A DNA stretch of 64,000 bases from Lactarius indigo (lineage: Eukaryota > Basidiomycota > Agaricomycetes > Russulales > Russulaceae): NCBI GenBank assembly GCA_025766275.1, contig JAFKAC010000001.1, positions 3,286,001-3,350,000 of the forward strand, given 5' to 3'. The notes under the pieces were generated by a model that saw nothing but the letters and a program-made list of their open reading frames with translations, was not told the DNA's origin and searched no databases. Position 1 is the stretch's first letter, and each line of letters begins with the position of its first letter. Made by a program: the position numbers and the translations under genes. Positions 1-11,193 of the stretch are shown here, piece by piece.

Positions 1-649
1 CAGATGGCGATTTTGAAGACTCTCCGCGAGCAGCGAGCGCCTGAATTACAGGAATTGGGGACGAATACGGCGCAAAGACCTGATGGACAATCTGGGAAGG
101 ACGGAGAATTGTCCCTAGTAGGGAAATCGAGCCACGGAGAACACACAGACGATATGTGCCCACGAAAGATACCGTCGCAGATGGAAAGAGCACCAAGGCA
201 ACAGCAGGCCCGCTCAAGCCCAGAGATGACCCTTCGCCTTCGGAAAGTTGAAACACGTTCTGGTCGGGGGAAGGCCGATATGTAGACAGAAGCTCAGGTT
301 CTTCATTTTTGAGATGGTTATTGGAAGATGTGAACCGTGGAAGCTCAGAAAGAGGCATTTCGCTTGCGTCGGACGCATCATCATCAGAGTCGAAGATGAG
401 GCGACTGGGAGACCATGCTTTCTTTTGCTCTGGCTGGGCAGGTTGGGATGGTGTAACGTCTTCGTGATCCAAGTCAATGGACATGCCCGAGTCATCGTCG
501 GTGTAGGATGTCAATGGACCTGTCCCGGAATCATGTTTCTTTTCTGAGCGCGACCTTTTTCTCTGTTTCGCGCGATGAGACTGTCTACGTTTCGTAGAAA
601 TTGGCAGGTTTTGTCGACGTGCCTTGCGCGCAGCGATGGCGCTAAGCAT
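1..649 (-). CDS. GRC3: Polynucleotide 5'-hydroxyl-kinase GRC3, N-terminal part (runs off the window)
   Basis: Reading the minus strand from the ATG at 649 gives one open frame to the window edge with no intron. The product starts MLSAIAARKARRQNLP, then has a basic, low-complexity nuclear-type leader, an acidic Asp/Ser stretch, and a conserved beta-rich segment containing VSFVGTYRLCVLRGSISLLG and VFAPYSSPIPVIQAL. That order is typical of fungal Grc3/NOL9 N-termini. Grc3 is a nucleolar RNA kinase that works with the Las1 nuclease to process ITS2 of pre-rRNA. The P-loop kinase domain would lie beyond base 1, so catalytic residues cannot be checked. The gene is divergent from the SH3/RA gene, with start codons about 150 bp apart, so they probably share a promoter. 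Identification rests on recalled family motifs. Confidence 0.8.
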   Translation of the reverse strand, partial: MLSAIAARKARRQNLPISTKRRQSHRAKQRKRSRSEKKHDSGTGPLTSYTDDDSGMSIDLDHEDVTPSQPAQPEQKKAWSPSRLIFDSDDDASDASEMPLSELPRFTSSNNHLKNEEPELLSTYRPSPDQNVFQLSEGEGSSLGLSGPAVALVLFPSATVSFVGTYRLCVLRGSISLLGTILRPSQIVHQVFAPYSSPIPVIQALAARGESSKSPS

Positions 650-799
650 GAGCGGATGCTGGCTCAGGCACACGGAAAGACGGACACGGGGACGCGGCAA
701 CTTGGACTTGACCCTCACAACCACTCTACTCTTCTCCGCTGTCTCTCTTTATTCTTCGTTCCTCTTTTCTCTTTCTCATTCAAAACAGTCCCTCGTTAT

Positions 800-3700
800 A
801 TGGACCCTGGTTCCCCGCGTAGACCCCAGCGGCAGGACACCTTCGACTTACGTGGGACTATGGTCACAGACGAACACTCCCAGCTACACATACACAGTGA
901 GACCTATCCTTCCGACGAAGAACACTCAATGCTCGAGGACGACTCTGATCAAGACGAGCGTGATGGCGACTATGCCGACGACGACGACCGTTCTTCCTCC
1001 CTTTCCATACCCAATGAATCAATCGATTTTGATCTGGTCTACTCGTTACACAGCTTCGCTGCAACCGTTGAAGGCCAAGCAAGCGTCGTGAAAGGTGACA
1101 GCCTCGTCTTGATGGACGATAGCAATAGCTACTGGTGGCTCGTTCGCGTTCTAAAAACGCAAGAGATTGGTTACATACCCGCCGAAAATATTGAGACGCC
1201 CTTCGAGCGTCTCGCTAGGCTCAATAAACATCGCAATGTCGATGTATGCCCTCTATTATGTCGCTTGCTTTTACCCGCTAATACCTGTTACCGTAGCTCG
1301 CTTCGGCCACGCAAGCGGAGATGCAGGAGGGTGGCCACTTCCGCATCAACATGCCTTCGCGCGCCGGTTCTAGTCAGCAGACCCCATCCCCTACGTCCGG
1401 TGGCGCCGGTGCTCGCTCACGGCAACATGCACGGCGCTCCGTCATTTTTAGGCCTGCTCTTCAGGTTCACCGCTATCCTCCTGCCGTCTGGGGAGACGAC
1501 GAAGAGGAAGATGACGATGACGAATGGGATGTCGGCGGCTACGAGGACGAGGATCCTGCCTTAGCGGAGGAGGCCATGTTGGCAGAGCAGGAACGCCGCG
1601 GGACCGGAGGTGGAGATTCGGATGACGGCATGAGCTGGGAAGAGGCGCTTCCAGACCCGTCGCGGGCTCGCATACTGGCTGCTGCAGAGGATCAACGACG
1701 CCAACAAGAACATCACGCCCAGCAACTACAGCAGCAGCAATTCCAGCAACGTCAGGAAGCGGAGGAGCAAGCCGCGCAACAACAGCAGCAACGCCAGCAG
1801 ATCGAAGAGCAACGTCGCCAGCAGCAACTCATAGCTCAGTCGATGGCTCGCCCGACGCCTGACACAGTCACCCAGAGGTCAGCTGGTCTTTCCATTCACA
1901 CATCGGGCTCTCGCGAACAACTGGTTCCGCTGCAAGAGACTTCCGCTTCCGTTTCTCCTTCCACCCCAAGCACGTCTCGTTCTATGGACCCTGCTGATGC
2001 GTCAGAGACCAAGAAGATCAGCATGACGCCATTGGTTGCGCAGGACAACAATCAGCGTAGCCAAGCGCCGAGACAGCCTCAACCACGCTCCGTTGGCCCA
2101 ATGCTTCCTAGTGAGGTCATGCAACGGCAGGAGGAAGAGCGGAAGCGGACTCGGGAGGAGATCGAGGCGCTCGAGGAAGCTGCCCGCAAGAAGGCCAAAT
2201 CACCCCCAGCCGGCCGCACTAATGGCGGGCCAGCAAAATTACGCAAGGAACCGCAGTCGTCCGGTGACGAAGACAGCGGGAGAGAACGAGACAAAAAAGG
2301 CAAATCGAGTGGACTCCTTGGTCGGCTTTTCGATCGCCGCAAAGATAAACACAAGGAAAAGGGTTCAAACGGCTCTATTGACATCTCCCGAAGCGTCGAT
2401 TTACGGGGCTCCGAAGAGTCTGGTCGGTCGAGCAATCACACCGACGGTGGTGTTGGCCCACAGACTCCACCACGACGTGGGATGGCCCCGGCAACCGCAC
2501 CGTCGCCGGTATCCCAGCATGCCACGAGTTTGCGCCAGCGCGATAGGGAACAGCAAGTGTTGTATCAACAACAATACCTCACCCGGTCACCGGCCTCTCC
2601 ACCCGAACCTCAGTCAACACTCCAGATATCTCCTGGGAGCCCGGGGCTCGGCGTTTTGGCACTCGGCAATGCATCCTCGACATTATCACCGTCCAGTGAT
2701 GGCCGCCGTCCTCGTCCTGGCTCCCTTCTGATAGGGGGAAATATCAGTGGAGATGGGTCGAGCACAGTTCCTGAACTGAGTGTTATCCGCGTCTTCGCTG
2801 GAAAGAAGCTTCAGACAGAGGCGACCTTCAAAACTGTACTGCTCAATTCGTTGACGAGTTCAGAGGAGCTAGTCAGGCAGGCCATGCAAAGGTTCCGTCT
2901 ACCAGCAGGCGAGGACATAACGGAATATTACCTTACCGTCAAACGACTCGAAGGCTCGTCCGCAGTGCTACATCCAGACGAGAAGCCGCTTATTGTCTTT
3001 GAGACTCTTGCCGAGGCCGCCCTCGACTTGCCGAAAGTGAAGCGAAGCTCGGTGGGCAGTATCAGTTCTATTGCCAGCAACCTGTCACAGCACCCCGCAA
3101 TCAAAAAGTTACCAATGAACGACTTCACGGACGACACGGCTGTCAAGATCTACCTTAATCGTCGCTCGGAGTCCGGATCCGAAGAGAGCGCAACGATGGA
3201 AGAGGGCGATACTACAATTTCTGCCGAGACTGTGCCAAGTGGCGAACAGAACAGTGGGCTTCGTTTGCGACCACAATACCTCAACATCTCAGGTACTGCA
3301 GTGCCCTCAGAACGTTTCAGTAGTCCCTCGTTCCGCTTCGCGCTTCAGCTGATGATATATCCGGACGACCTGCCTGACGACATGGTGTTCGATCCGCTCA
3401 CGGAAGCAATCGTGTTCAAAAATACGTTACGTGATCGCCCCCAGGTCCCTGCGTCTTCAGCGCCGTTCCGCCGCAAGATCTTTGTGTTCCCCAAAAACAT
3501 TACGGTCGCGGAAGTCATCGAGATAGGTCTGGAAAGGTTTGGGATTCCAGATGGCGTAGTAGATGGGGGCGATGAGGTTGAGGATAAGAATACAAAGCGA
3601 CGCAGCTCATCACGTGTGCGTTATGTACTCAATGTGTTGGCCGATGCCAAAGGTTGGTGGCGTCCTTTCTCTAAACGCCCTTTGTGCTCATGACAATTTA

Positions 3701-5087
3701 TAGAGCGCGAGCTCACTCCCCCGGGCAAGGTCATCGACGCTTACCCTCGACCACCTACCTATCGTCCAGCGGACCGCAGATCAATCGACAGCAAGCGGCG
3801 CTCCTTTGACTCTATGCAGTTGCTCGGGAGTCCAGAAGACGTTAACCCGGAAGACCCCGTCTTTATTCTTCGTCGCGCCGTCACATATCGCACTTCTTCG
3901 TCTCGGCATCGCCTCTCTGCCCCACTCGATGAGATTGCGTTGCAAAAGCTGCACCGCGAATCGGCATCGAGTTCAAGTATTGCGTCAGGGGACGATGACG
4001 CAAAACAGCGTCATATATCGAAGCAAGAGCTGATCGCGGCACAAAGGGCTGCGACGCGTGCGAATCAGCGCGCAATCCTTTCTGCTCAAGCGAACTCGCA
4101 GCGTGGCGTCGATGTGTTTCTTCCCAACAATGCCGTGCTACGGTCCTCGCGATACGATACGGACGAACGGACACGTTATTCTTATGTAGAAGGTGGCGAA
4201 ACGTACGATATCAGCGACATCATGGAAGAAGAGTGGGATTCTTCCTCGTCCGCCGGCAAGGGTGATTTGCTCGAAGGCGTCCTCTCTCGAGGCGGTGCCA
4301 GGGATGGTGTGGACGAGAAACTCCACCGAGTCCTCAGCAAGATCAAGGACGGCCGCACCATCCAACGCACGTCACCACCTAGCTCTGCGTCGACCATCAA
4401 TAGCGTCTACTCAAGTGTTGGTCAAGACGAGCCACTGCAAGGCGTTGTCGAGCGGTCGAGATCAGCGACACCTGTTGGAACCGGCAAAGAGAGCGCACCC
4501 CGCGCAGCGTCCCCTGCCTCTGAACGCACAGTCACCCCTGAGCTGCGCAGGCGACGCTCGGCTACGTCTTCGTCTGCCTCTCATGGTAGGTCAACCCCCC
4601 AGCAACAACTGCTGCTGCAGCAGCAGCAGCAACTACAACAACAACCGCAACAGACGCCCTTGCGAACAATCTCGATTGCCTCAGATTCGTCGTCCGGATA
4701 CCGCACTGCTGTCGGCTCACCGTCGCCCGCTTCGACCGCGTCGCCTGCCAAAGTCGCACCGAGGCAGCGAAAGCCAAAGGTGGCGCTGCCGAAGGACGAC
4801 TTTGGTGTTTCGCACATGATGGCGATCATCGAACTTTCGGGTTTGCAGGACAAGCCTACCCCGTTGCCACCGCTGCATCCAGTTGACGAGATGCTGTTTG
4901 GACGCCCGCTTAACTTGGACGAGCTGCATCCGGCGATCAAGGAGATCTATGCGCCGACGCTGAAGCAGCTAGACGAGATGGGCCAGGCAAGTGTTGCTTG
5001 CCTGCGCTCTTTGTGTGTGCTAACGGGTGTTTGTGTATTCAGATCCTTGATGACCTGCTACAACAATCTCTTGCATCCGAGTCTTAA
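800..5087 (+). CDS. Large SH3 + Ras-association domain protein (Bud14/Tea4-like SH3)
   Basis: Four exons (800-1243, 1297-3652, 3704-4986, 5043-5087) sum to exactly 1,376 codons, which supports the model. Residues about 77-137 form an SH3 domain containing LVYSLHSFAATVEGQ, SNSYWWLVRVL and GYIPAENIETP, followed by RLARLNKHRNVD as in fungal Bud14/Tea4-type proteins. A Gln-rich coiled segment follows, then a Lys/Arg-rich region, a Ras-association-like domain near residues 640-730 (VIRVFAGKKLQTEATFKTVL) and a second one near 830-930. The C-terminal half is Ser/Thr/Pro-rich with a (CAG)n polyglutamine tract near 4.6 kb. The last intron (4987-5042) uses a GC donor (CAG|GCAAGT). Known relatives act in polarised growth as cortical scaffolds; Ras binding is inferred from the RA domains. 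The ATG at 800 was chosen because the frame upstream looks non-coding. Confidence 0.82.
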
Positions 5088-5438
5088 GACTTCTTCACGT
5101 GTTTCGCTCATATCCTTTTCTTACGGTAGAATGCATATTTATTTTATTGATGTCCCATCCTGCTATTTGCTACGCAATTTCGTTATCCATTTAATGTGTA
5201 TTGTGTTCGGCATGTCCGGGTCGCAGTCGTGGAAAATAAATTCAGAACTATATCTATCTACCTGCTCCGCAAGCACTGGCAGCAAACAAAAATCATTTGT
5301 CTTTCAACGCCGTTGTCCGGTATGTATTCCTCGCTCTGTCGTCTCTTCAATCGTAAAATAGAACCGACGATCCATCACATCTATCTATACTCAACGGAAG
5401 ACGAGTAAAAACAAAAAATCAATCTGAGACACGAAACG

Positions 5439-6012
5439 ATGTCATCTGCAGCAACGGAAGCCACATCCCCACCTCCGCCACCCAACCCCACACTGGTCCT
5501 CTTCGCGCGCGGCGTGATCGCACGCCTCGAGCAATGGCCCGCGCTCCGCATCGCCGTCGAGCAAGGCTGGGGCGGGCCCGAATCGCGCGCAAAGCAGCGC
5601 TGGCTGGCGTCCGAGCTCGTCGACGCATTCGATGAACAGCAGCCGACGCCAGGACGCGGAGTACGTCGCGCTGATGCTCGCGCAGGTGCTGGAGGACGAG
5701 TTTGGCGCGTCGGTAGAGGACGGCAGCGTCGAGGCTGTCGCGGCGGACGTCGTGGCGCTGTGGGGCGCTGGGGAGGAGGCCGTGAGGGAGTGGGAGCGTA
5801 AGGCGGAGGGCGCGAGGGCGAAGAGGGTCGATGTGCGGGAGGAGGTCGTGGATGAGGAGGACGAGGACGAGGTGATGGAAGACGAAGAGGAGGACGAGGA
5901 CGAGGTACCGCAATTATCGCGAGCTGCTGGCGACTCGCAGCAGAGACCGTCAAAACCTGAGCCTGTTGTGGACGATGACGGGTTCACACTCGTACAGAAG
6001 AGACGACGATGA
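5439..6012 (+). CDS. TSR2: Pre-rRNA-processing protein TSR2, frame broken by one base
   Basis: From the ATG at 5439 the frame reads a typical Tsr2 N-terminus: LFARGVIARLEQWPALRIAV, then GWGGPESRAKQRWLASELVDAF. The conserved continuation DAEYVALMLAQVLEDEFG and the acidic tail ending DDGFTLVQKRRR are one frame over. The switch lies near 5651-5653, where a single surplus base (reading ..cca-g-gac..) breaks the gene. Removing one base restores a protein of about 190 residues, the expected family size. Tsr2 chaperones eS26 into 40S pre-ribosomes. No intron of normal length can bridge the break without deleting conserved residues. It is either an assembly or sequencing insertion or a genuine frameshift; the former is more likely because both flanks remain highly conserved. 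Confidence 0.82.
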
Positions 6013-6140
6013 AGCAGCAGGCATATTGTTGTACAGTGTGTACCAGGGATCATGGACATTTAATTTGCTAGCTCAACGCCGCTCACAGCGAGGATGGCAA
6101 GGGTCATGTATTAGATCTGACGTCTACATAATGCGGAGAC

Positions 6141-7439
6141 CTATGCAACAAAGGCGTAGCCCTTCTCGATGTTCTTCTTGAGATCGGGTAAGCAAGCCTC
6201 AAGCAGCTTCTGCTCCTCAGCCGAGAGAGGGCCGAGAGGATAAATTTTCTCGACGCCATTTGTCTGGAGGAATAAGACACGTAAACGACGTACTCTGTGA
6301 CCAGATTTAACAGAACACGTACACCGAGTTCGACGTTGGACGAGAAGAAGTCAACGCCCTGGTCGGCGAAGAGGTCGCTCTTGACAAAGGTAGGGGTAAT
6401 GACACCCTTCTCTCCGTTCAGGCCACGAAGGATCGCATTGGCGAACTTGGCACCAGCATATGCCATAGAAAGCGTAGCAGAGCCAGCGCCGTCCTTAGCC
6501 TTGACGACTTCGTCACCGCCAAACTGGATGCGGTGGACAAGCTTGCTATAGGTCTCACCAGAGACGGACTTGCCGTATGCGTTCTGAGAGAGTAATGGTA
6601 CAATCGTTGCGCCAGAATGGCCACCGACGACGGGGACCACGGTTTTCTTGGGGTCATTGCCGCTGACCTCACCAAGGAAGCGCGCAGCACGGACGACATC
6701 GAGGGAGGTGACACCGAACAGACGACGCGGGTCGAAAACCCCAGCCTTTTCGAGTGTCTTGGCAACGATCGGTACCGTCGAGTTGACTGGGTTGGAGATA
6801 ACCAAGATGTGGGCTTCGGGGGCAACCCGACCGACCGACGCGGCAAGGTCACGGACAATTGATGCATTAGTCTACACGCAGCCATTCAGACGATTGAGGT
6901 CGGGTATATGAAACAAAGACACGTACATTGAAGAGATCGTCGCGGGTCATCTAAAGGGATATAAGCGGACGTAATGCGGATAACGTTGTGAGAAAACTTA
7001 CACCAGGCTGTGGAGCTGTAATTGAGACCAAGAATCTCAACAGTGAACAGGGAGAACGCACCTTTCTGGGGACACCAGCAGGGATGACGACGACCTTGGC
7101 TCCATCAAGGGCCTCGTCAAGTTGGTCAGCTGTGTAGCCTTTTACCTAGCACGTGTGGGTACAACAAGCTCAGTAAGGTGCGAGTAACTGGCATTATACA
7201 AAGCAACACACCGCGCTGTCAGTATCAATGTGGCTGACATCCGCAGCAACACCGGGGGCACCACGAATGTCGTAGAGACTCAGCGAAGACACAAGAGGGT
7301 CGATTTTGAGGAGTAGAGAGAGCGGCTGGCCAATGCCTCCACCCGCGCCAAGGACAGCAACTTTTGTTTGCCGTGCGGAGGTGGTGGAAAAGGCACGGGT
7401 TTGCGTGGTCAAGAGGCGGGCAGCTGAGCGGGATAACAT
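6141..7439 (-). CDS. MDH1: Mitochondrial malate dehydrogenase
   Basis: Six exons on the minus strand (7439-7212, 7145-7062, 7007-7002, 6950-6927, 6871-6323, 6263-6141) total 338 codons, the normal length. The start [20 protein letters not shown] is a mitochondrial presequence. It is followed by the NAD-binding [51 protein letters not shown], the [14 protein letters not shown] block and the catalytic [15 protein letters not shown] (His). The enzyme interconverts malate and oxaloacetate with NAD+ in the mitochondrial matrix (TCA cycle). Exon 3 is only six bases and encodes Pro-Gly. Its flanks are a clean AG acceptor and a GTAAG donor, with introns of 54 and 51 nt, and skipping it would delete two invariant residues. 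It converges with TSR2. Confidence 0.95.
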
Positions 7440-8736
7440 GATGGCAATGGCAAGGATGGTGGTGAGTTCAAGTTGCTGGCAAAACGCAAAATGTCCGAAT
7501 TAATTGCAATTCGAGCGCTAATTCGGGCAATGTCGCCGATTCAACCGGAACGCATATCGCCGAACACCGTGCTTCTTCTCCTTCCCCGCGCCGGATATGC
7601 GGTCGTGCTGCTCTAGTAACCTCTGTTCGAGTTATACTCACCATTTGCCTAGGTTTCTCATTGGTCAAGTATGGGAAGAAAGAGAAATATTTTCATCGCC
7701 TAAAATCCTTGTGGGGTATGTATATGCATATTACAACCTCAATCGATGGTTCGACAGCCTGAGTAGCAATCGTTTTAAACGTAGGTCAGCATTGTCGTTG
7801 GGCGCTGGGTGCCTTTTTTTTGGACCAGGTCAACGCCTCAACGAGTAATCTGGTGCTTCGTATATCTGCGCGGTCTATCTGTGCATCGGTTCAATGGATT
7901 CACCCCCTCCTCTTGTCTCACCTCGCTAGTTTCGAATCTCCGCACTCCGCGATAAATCTAAGACATCACAGGCTTGCGACTTGGCCTTATGCGGTCTCTT
8001 CTCTTGGTCTTGCTCTTTTGTTTTGATACCACCGTCCTATTATTCCTTGGCGACCCCCATCTTTGCTCCCTGTCCAACCTATACGCCCGCATTCCTTCAA
8101 TGCAGCTTTTCGCCCCAGTTAAGCGCCATACTGATGCCATATGGTCCCCAATACCTTCGCCTCCTGCCCGTGTACTTGAGGGCTAGAGCCTACGGGAAGT
8201 CGAGATGGTCTTATTTTCTGACTCCGACCCCGCTTATGACCTCCTGCTGGTCACAGCATTGTGGTAGCAACGGAAAACCTGCCATCTCTGGAATTTCAGT
8301 GGACAATTTCCCATTCAAATGCGATCTTGTGGTTGGGCCGATCTGCTGTAGGCGTCCGCTATCTGCTGCTTTATGCGGCAATTTTTACTGCCGTTGTTCG
8401 AGGGCGCGCTGTGGGCGTCGGTAAGTCTCCGCCAAAACCTCCCTTTCCTGAGTGTTTGGGCAGGGTGCGGCTGTGGGCGTGCACAAAAGACACTCTCGGC
8501 ATCGTCGGCGAGGGTTGTGGACTTAGTCCTCCCGGGGCCCTTTAAATACAGCTGCTTCCCACCCATCTCCTCCTCGTCAACGGACACTTCCTCACTCTTC
8601 CCCCCTCATCTTCGACTGCTCTCCCACCCATCTGACACATCTCCGGATCTCTCTAAATTCCCAGAGATATAATTACCACATCGTCTTGTCCTCTGTCAGT
8701 TCTACAAGTCCACAACTTCGAAGCCACCCTGCTACG
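7440..8736. other. Intergenic region between MDH1 and the zinc-finger gene
   Basis: No convincing coding frame was found in about 1.3 kb. The left part should hold the MDH1 promoter (minus strand). The right part holds the upstream region of the zinc-finger gene, with a long C/T-rich stretch (about 8560-8660) typical of fungal core promoters and 5' leaders. Confidence 0.6.
8541..8548 (+). promoter_or_regulatory. TATA-like element upstream of the zinc-finger gene
   Basis: The sequence tttaaata follows a GC-rich stretch, is followed by a pyrimidine-rich leader, and lies about 190 bases before the ATG at 8737. Placement and context fit a core promoter; this is inference from sequence only. Confidence 0.4.
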
Positions 8737-9999
8737 ATGCCGACGCAATTCACCCGGAATTTCCCCTCTACCTCCGAGGCTACATGCGCGGATTGCGGGG
8801 CGACGATGTCCCGCGGATCCGACATGAAGCGCCATAGGAATACTCAGCATCCAGATGGCACAGAAGTCAAGTACGTCTGTGGCATGACTCCAAAAAACTT
8901 CATTTCTCACAGTCTTTCAATAGGGCCCATTGCCCGCATGCCGGCTGCGATTACAAGACCGATCAGAAAAGTAACTTGAAGGCTCACATCAATGCCAGGC
9001 AGTTCGTCGTGTTAATATCTTTCGTTTCATTCTAATTTATGACCTTCCCTAGTTCCAATGAGAATCGTTACCCTTGCCCGGATTGTAATAAAGGCTTTTC
9101 CGACCCTTCGGCACTTACCCGCCACCGTAAGAGCATTCATGGCTACAAGCCCTATCACAGGGATGGTTTCGCCGATAGACAGGCACTGAAGAAAGCCAAA
9201 AGGGCACTCATGGCCAAACGGAAGAGTGGCAAGAAGGTTTCGAATGAGACCCACGACCAACAAGCTGTTCCCCACAACATCCAGAATGCGTCATCGTCTG
9301 CAGTCACCCTAAGCAATATACCCACCAACCCTACTCACCACGATGATTTCTGGAAACAGATCATTGATGTCTCGCGCCGTCACGCCTCAAAGCCAAAAGA
9401 TTCTCGAGACGTTCAGATCAGCGTCCCCGTTGCTGCTGCACCCGCTTGCGGTGCTCCCAAGACTCTTGACTCGAACTCTAGCCTTTCTTTGCCGAAAGCA
9501 GGACCAATTGCAGTCTTCCACAGCGCCGACACGTGACGGAACCTACTCACTTAGCTCTCAATTGGATGCCGCCGTGCAGCCCCAAGGTCAAGCCTTGGCC
9601 CAATTGTGGACACCATCTCGTCAAACGATCCCCGTGGCGGCACCAAGCTACCGCCCCTTTGCACCCGCCTTCCCTACACCGGTTGGGCAGTCGACATATC
9701 CGGGTACGGGCTTCCAGCAGAATCTGCCTAAATTTTCATTCACCAGGGTTCCTTCGTCCGTGCCGAATTCATTCACTTTCCCGACCACATCCACTGTGCC
9801 GTCCTCTTCTCGCGTTTCCGGATATCAGTTCGCCCCTCCCAATCACATGGCAACCCCTCCACTCGAACCGGTTCCTGCTCTCAGCTGGACACCTAGCCTG
9901 TCTCCGGCTAATTCTACGCCTCTTTCTCAGCCTGAGTTTTTCACAAGCGAGCCGGACAGGGACTTCAATTCCTGGTGTCAGTCATACAATTTCGCCTAA
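8737..9999 (+). CDS. Three-finger C2H2 zinc-finger protein (probable transcription factor)
   Basis: Exons 8737-8870, 8924-9001 and 9053 onward encode three C2H2 fingers: CADCGATMSRGSDMKRHRNTQH, CPHAGCDYKTDQKSNLKAHINARH and CPDCNKGFSDPSALTRHRKSIH, each with 12 residues between Cys and His. The second intron (donor GTTCGT at 9002) was placed because it creates the second His of finger 2. A basic segment (KKAKRALMAKRKSGKK) follows, then a Ser/Pro-rich tail. The tail is open in two overlapping frames; the one ending ..FNSWCQSYNFA (stop at 9997-9999) looks like the real C-terminus. It requires either an intron or a one-base shift somewhere in about 9430-9520, which I could not fix. DNA targets are unknown. 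This short three-finger type is common in Agaricomycetes. Confidence 0.72.
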
Positions 10000-11193
10000 G
10001 AGCTGTGAACGCCGGTACCACTTCCCACTTCCCACGACCATTCTAACTTGATACTGTTTCTTCCCTGCACTTTTTATCCTTATCTGTATATTACCATCAC
10101 GTTACTTCGCATGATATTTGTCAATCATTGCTTTCTCGTTCCTTCACCTTGTTAGCCTTTTTTTACATTGGACATTGTTCCATACCCTCCACATCTTTAC
10201 CCCATCGGACACTAGATCCTGTACATATGCATAGTCTTTATCGCGTTATATTTGTACATCGCAATGGTTGATTATGGTTCCGGTACATTTGACACCACAT
10301 TCCATTCTTCCGCGTCTACATTCTCCATTACTACTTGCATCCCATTCCCATTCTCATTTCCCATTTTTTTTTTCCGTACCATGTTCAATACTAAGATCCT
10401 TTTTACAACACTGTTCTGACGCTGGTGAGAGTGTTGATCAAAGATACACATCAAAAATGAGAACGGTGACGTCACCCCTCCGAGCGCTCACGCGGGCCGG
10501 GGCCTCAGATCTCAGAAGCCACTGCCACCATCATCTCATCATCCGACATCTCCATGACATCTCCGAGTCGCTTGCTTGTAGATCCCCTACCATTCTTTCA
10601 TGCGATGTGTCGATAGTACATCCTTGTACTACTTACATTGGTCGCCGCATATACTACTTCTCCCCTACGCCGTTGGCTATTGTAACGGAAACGCTACCCT
10701 TTAGGGGCTTTCCTTACTCGGTGCTCTCGGACTTTTCAACGAGCTCCCCGGCGTGAGGCCTGGGCGGAACCCGGCAACAGCTCGGAACTACAGTATCATA
10801 GAACTCGGTCGCGAAAATGACACTGCTCGACTGGCCCTCTTCCAGGTCCCTTACCGGGACTCCGCTAACCAATTCAGGAAAAGCAGGGAGCATGCATGTC
10901 GAGAACAGCCTTTTCGGATCCGTTGCGTGCGCCCCGAGCGAGCACGTATATATCTCCGTCTATTGGCGAAGACGTGCTTCATTCCTCCCCTCCATCCTTT
11001 CACTCCCTCTTCATAGCAAACGACGATGCCGGCTAGAGCTCAAATAGCACCTAAGACTCCTAACCAGCAACGCCAACCAATCCGCTCCAAGTCTCAGCAC
11101 AGCAGAGTACGCAGATCCGTCCGAAAACTTATGTCTCCCAACATCACACCCTTTTAATTCCAGCCTCCAAAGCCCACCACATACCTTTCGTTG
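10000..11193. other. Intergenic region upstream of kinase 1
   Basis: Reading frames here have no intron structure or recognisable domain and appear to be chance frames. A TATA-like string (tatatatc, about 10947-10954) lies about 240 bases before the kinase ATG, and a palindromic TGACGTCA (CRE/ATF-type site) occurs at 10467-10474. Confidence 0.45.

Noticed and set aside
575..799. Extending the SH3/RA protein upstream of 800 in the same frame
   Set aside because: The frame is open but low in coding character and overlaps the divergent promoter and the GRC3 start; the conserved part begins after the ATG at 800.
5043..5361. Reading the SH3/RA gene through the last intron to a stop at 5361
   Set aside because: Splicing at AG|GCAAGT gives an exact in-phase short last exon ending ILDDLLQQSLASES, while the read-through adds membrane-like, unconserved residues.
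5442..6059. Long minus-strand open frames opposite TSR2
   Set aside because: Shadow frames of a GC-rich gene; Ser/Arg/Pro-rich with no motif, while the plus strand matches TSR2.
10268..10756. 162-codon plus-strand frame
   Set aside because: Composition follows C/T-rich intergenic sequence, with no motif, splice sites or neighbours supporting a gene.
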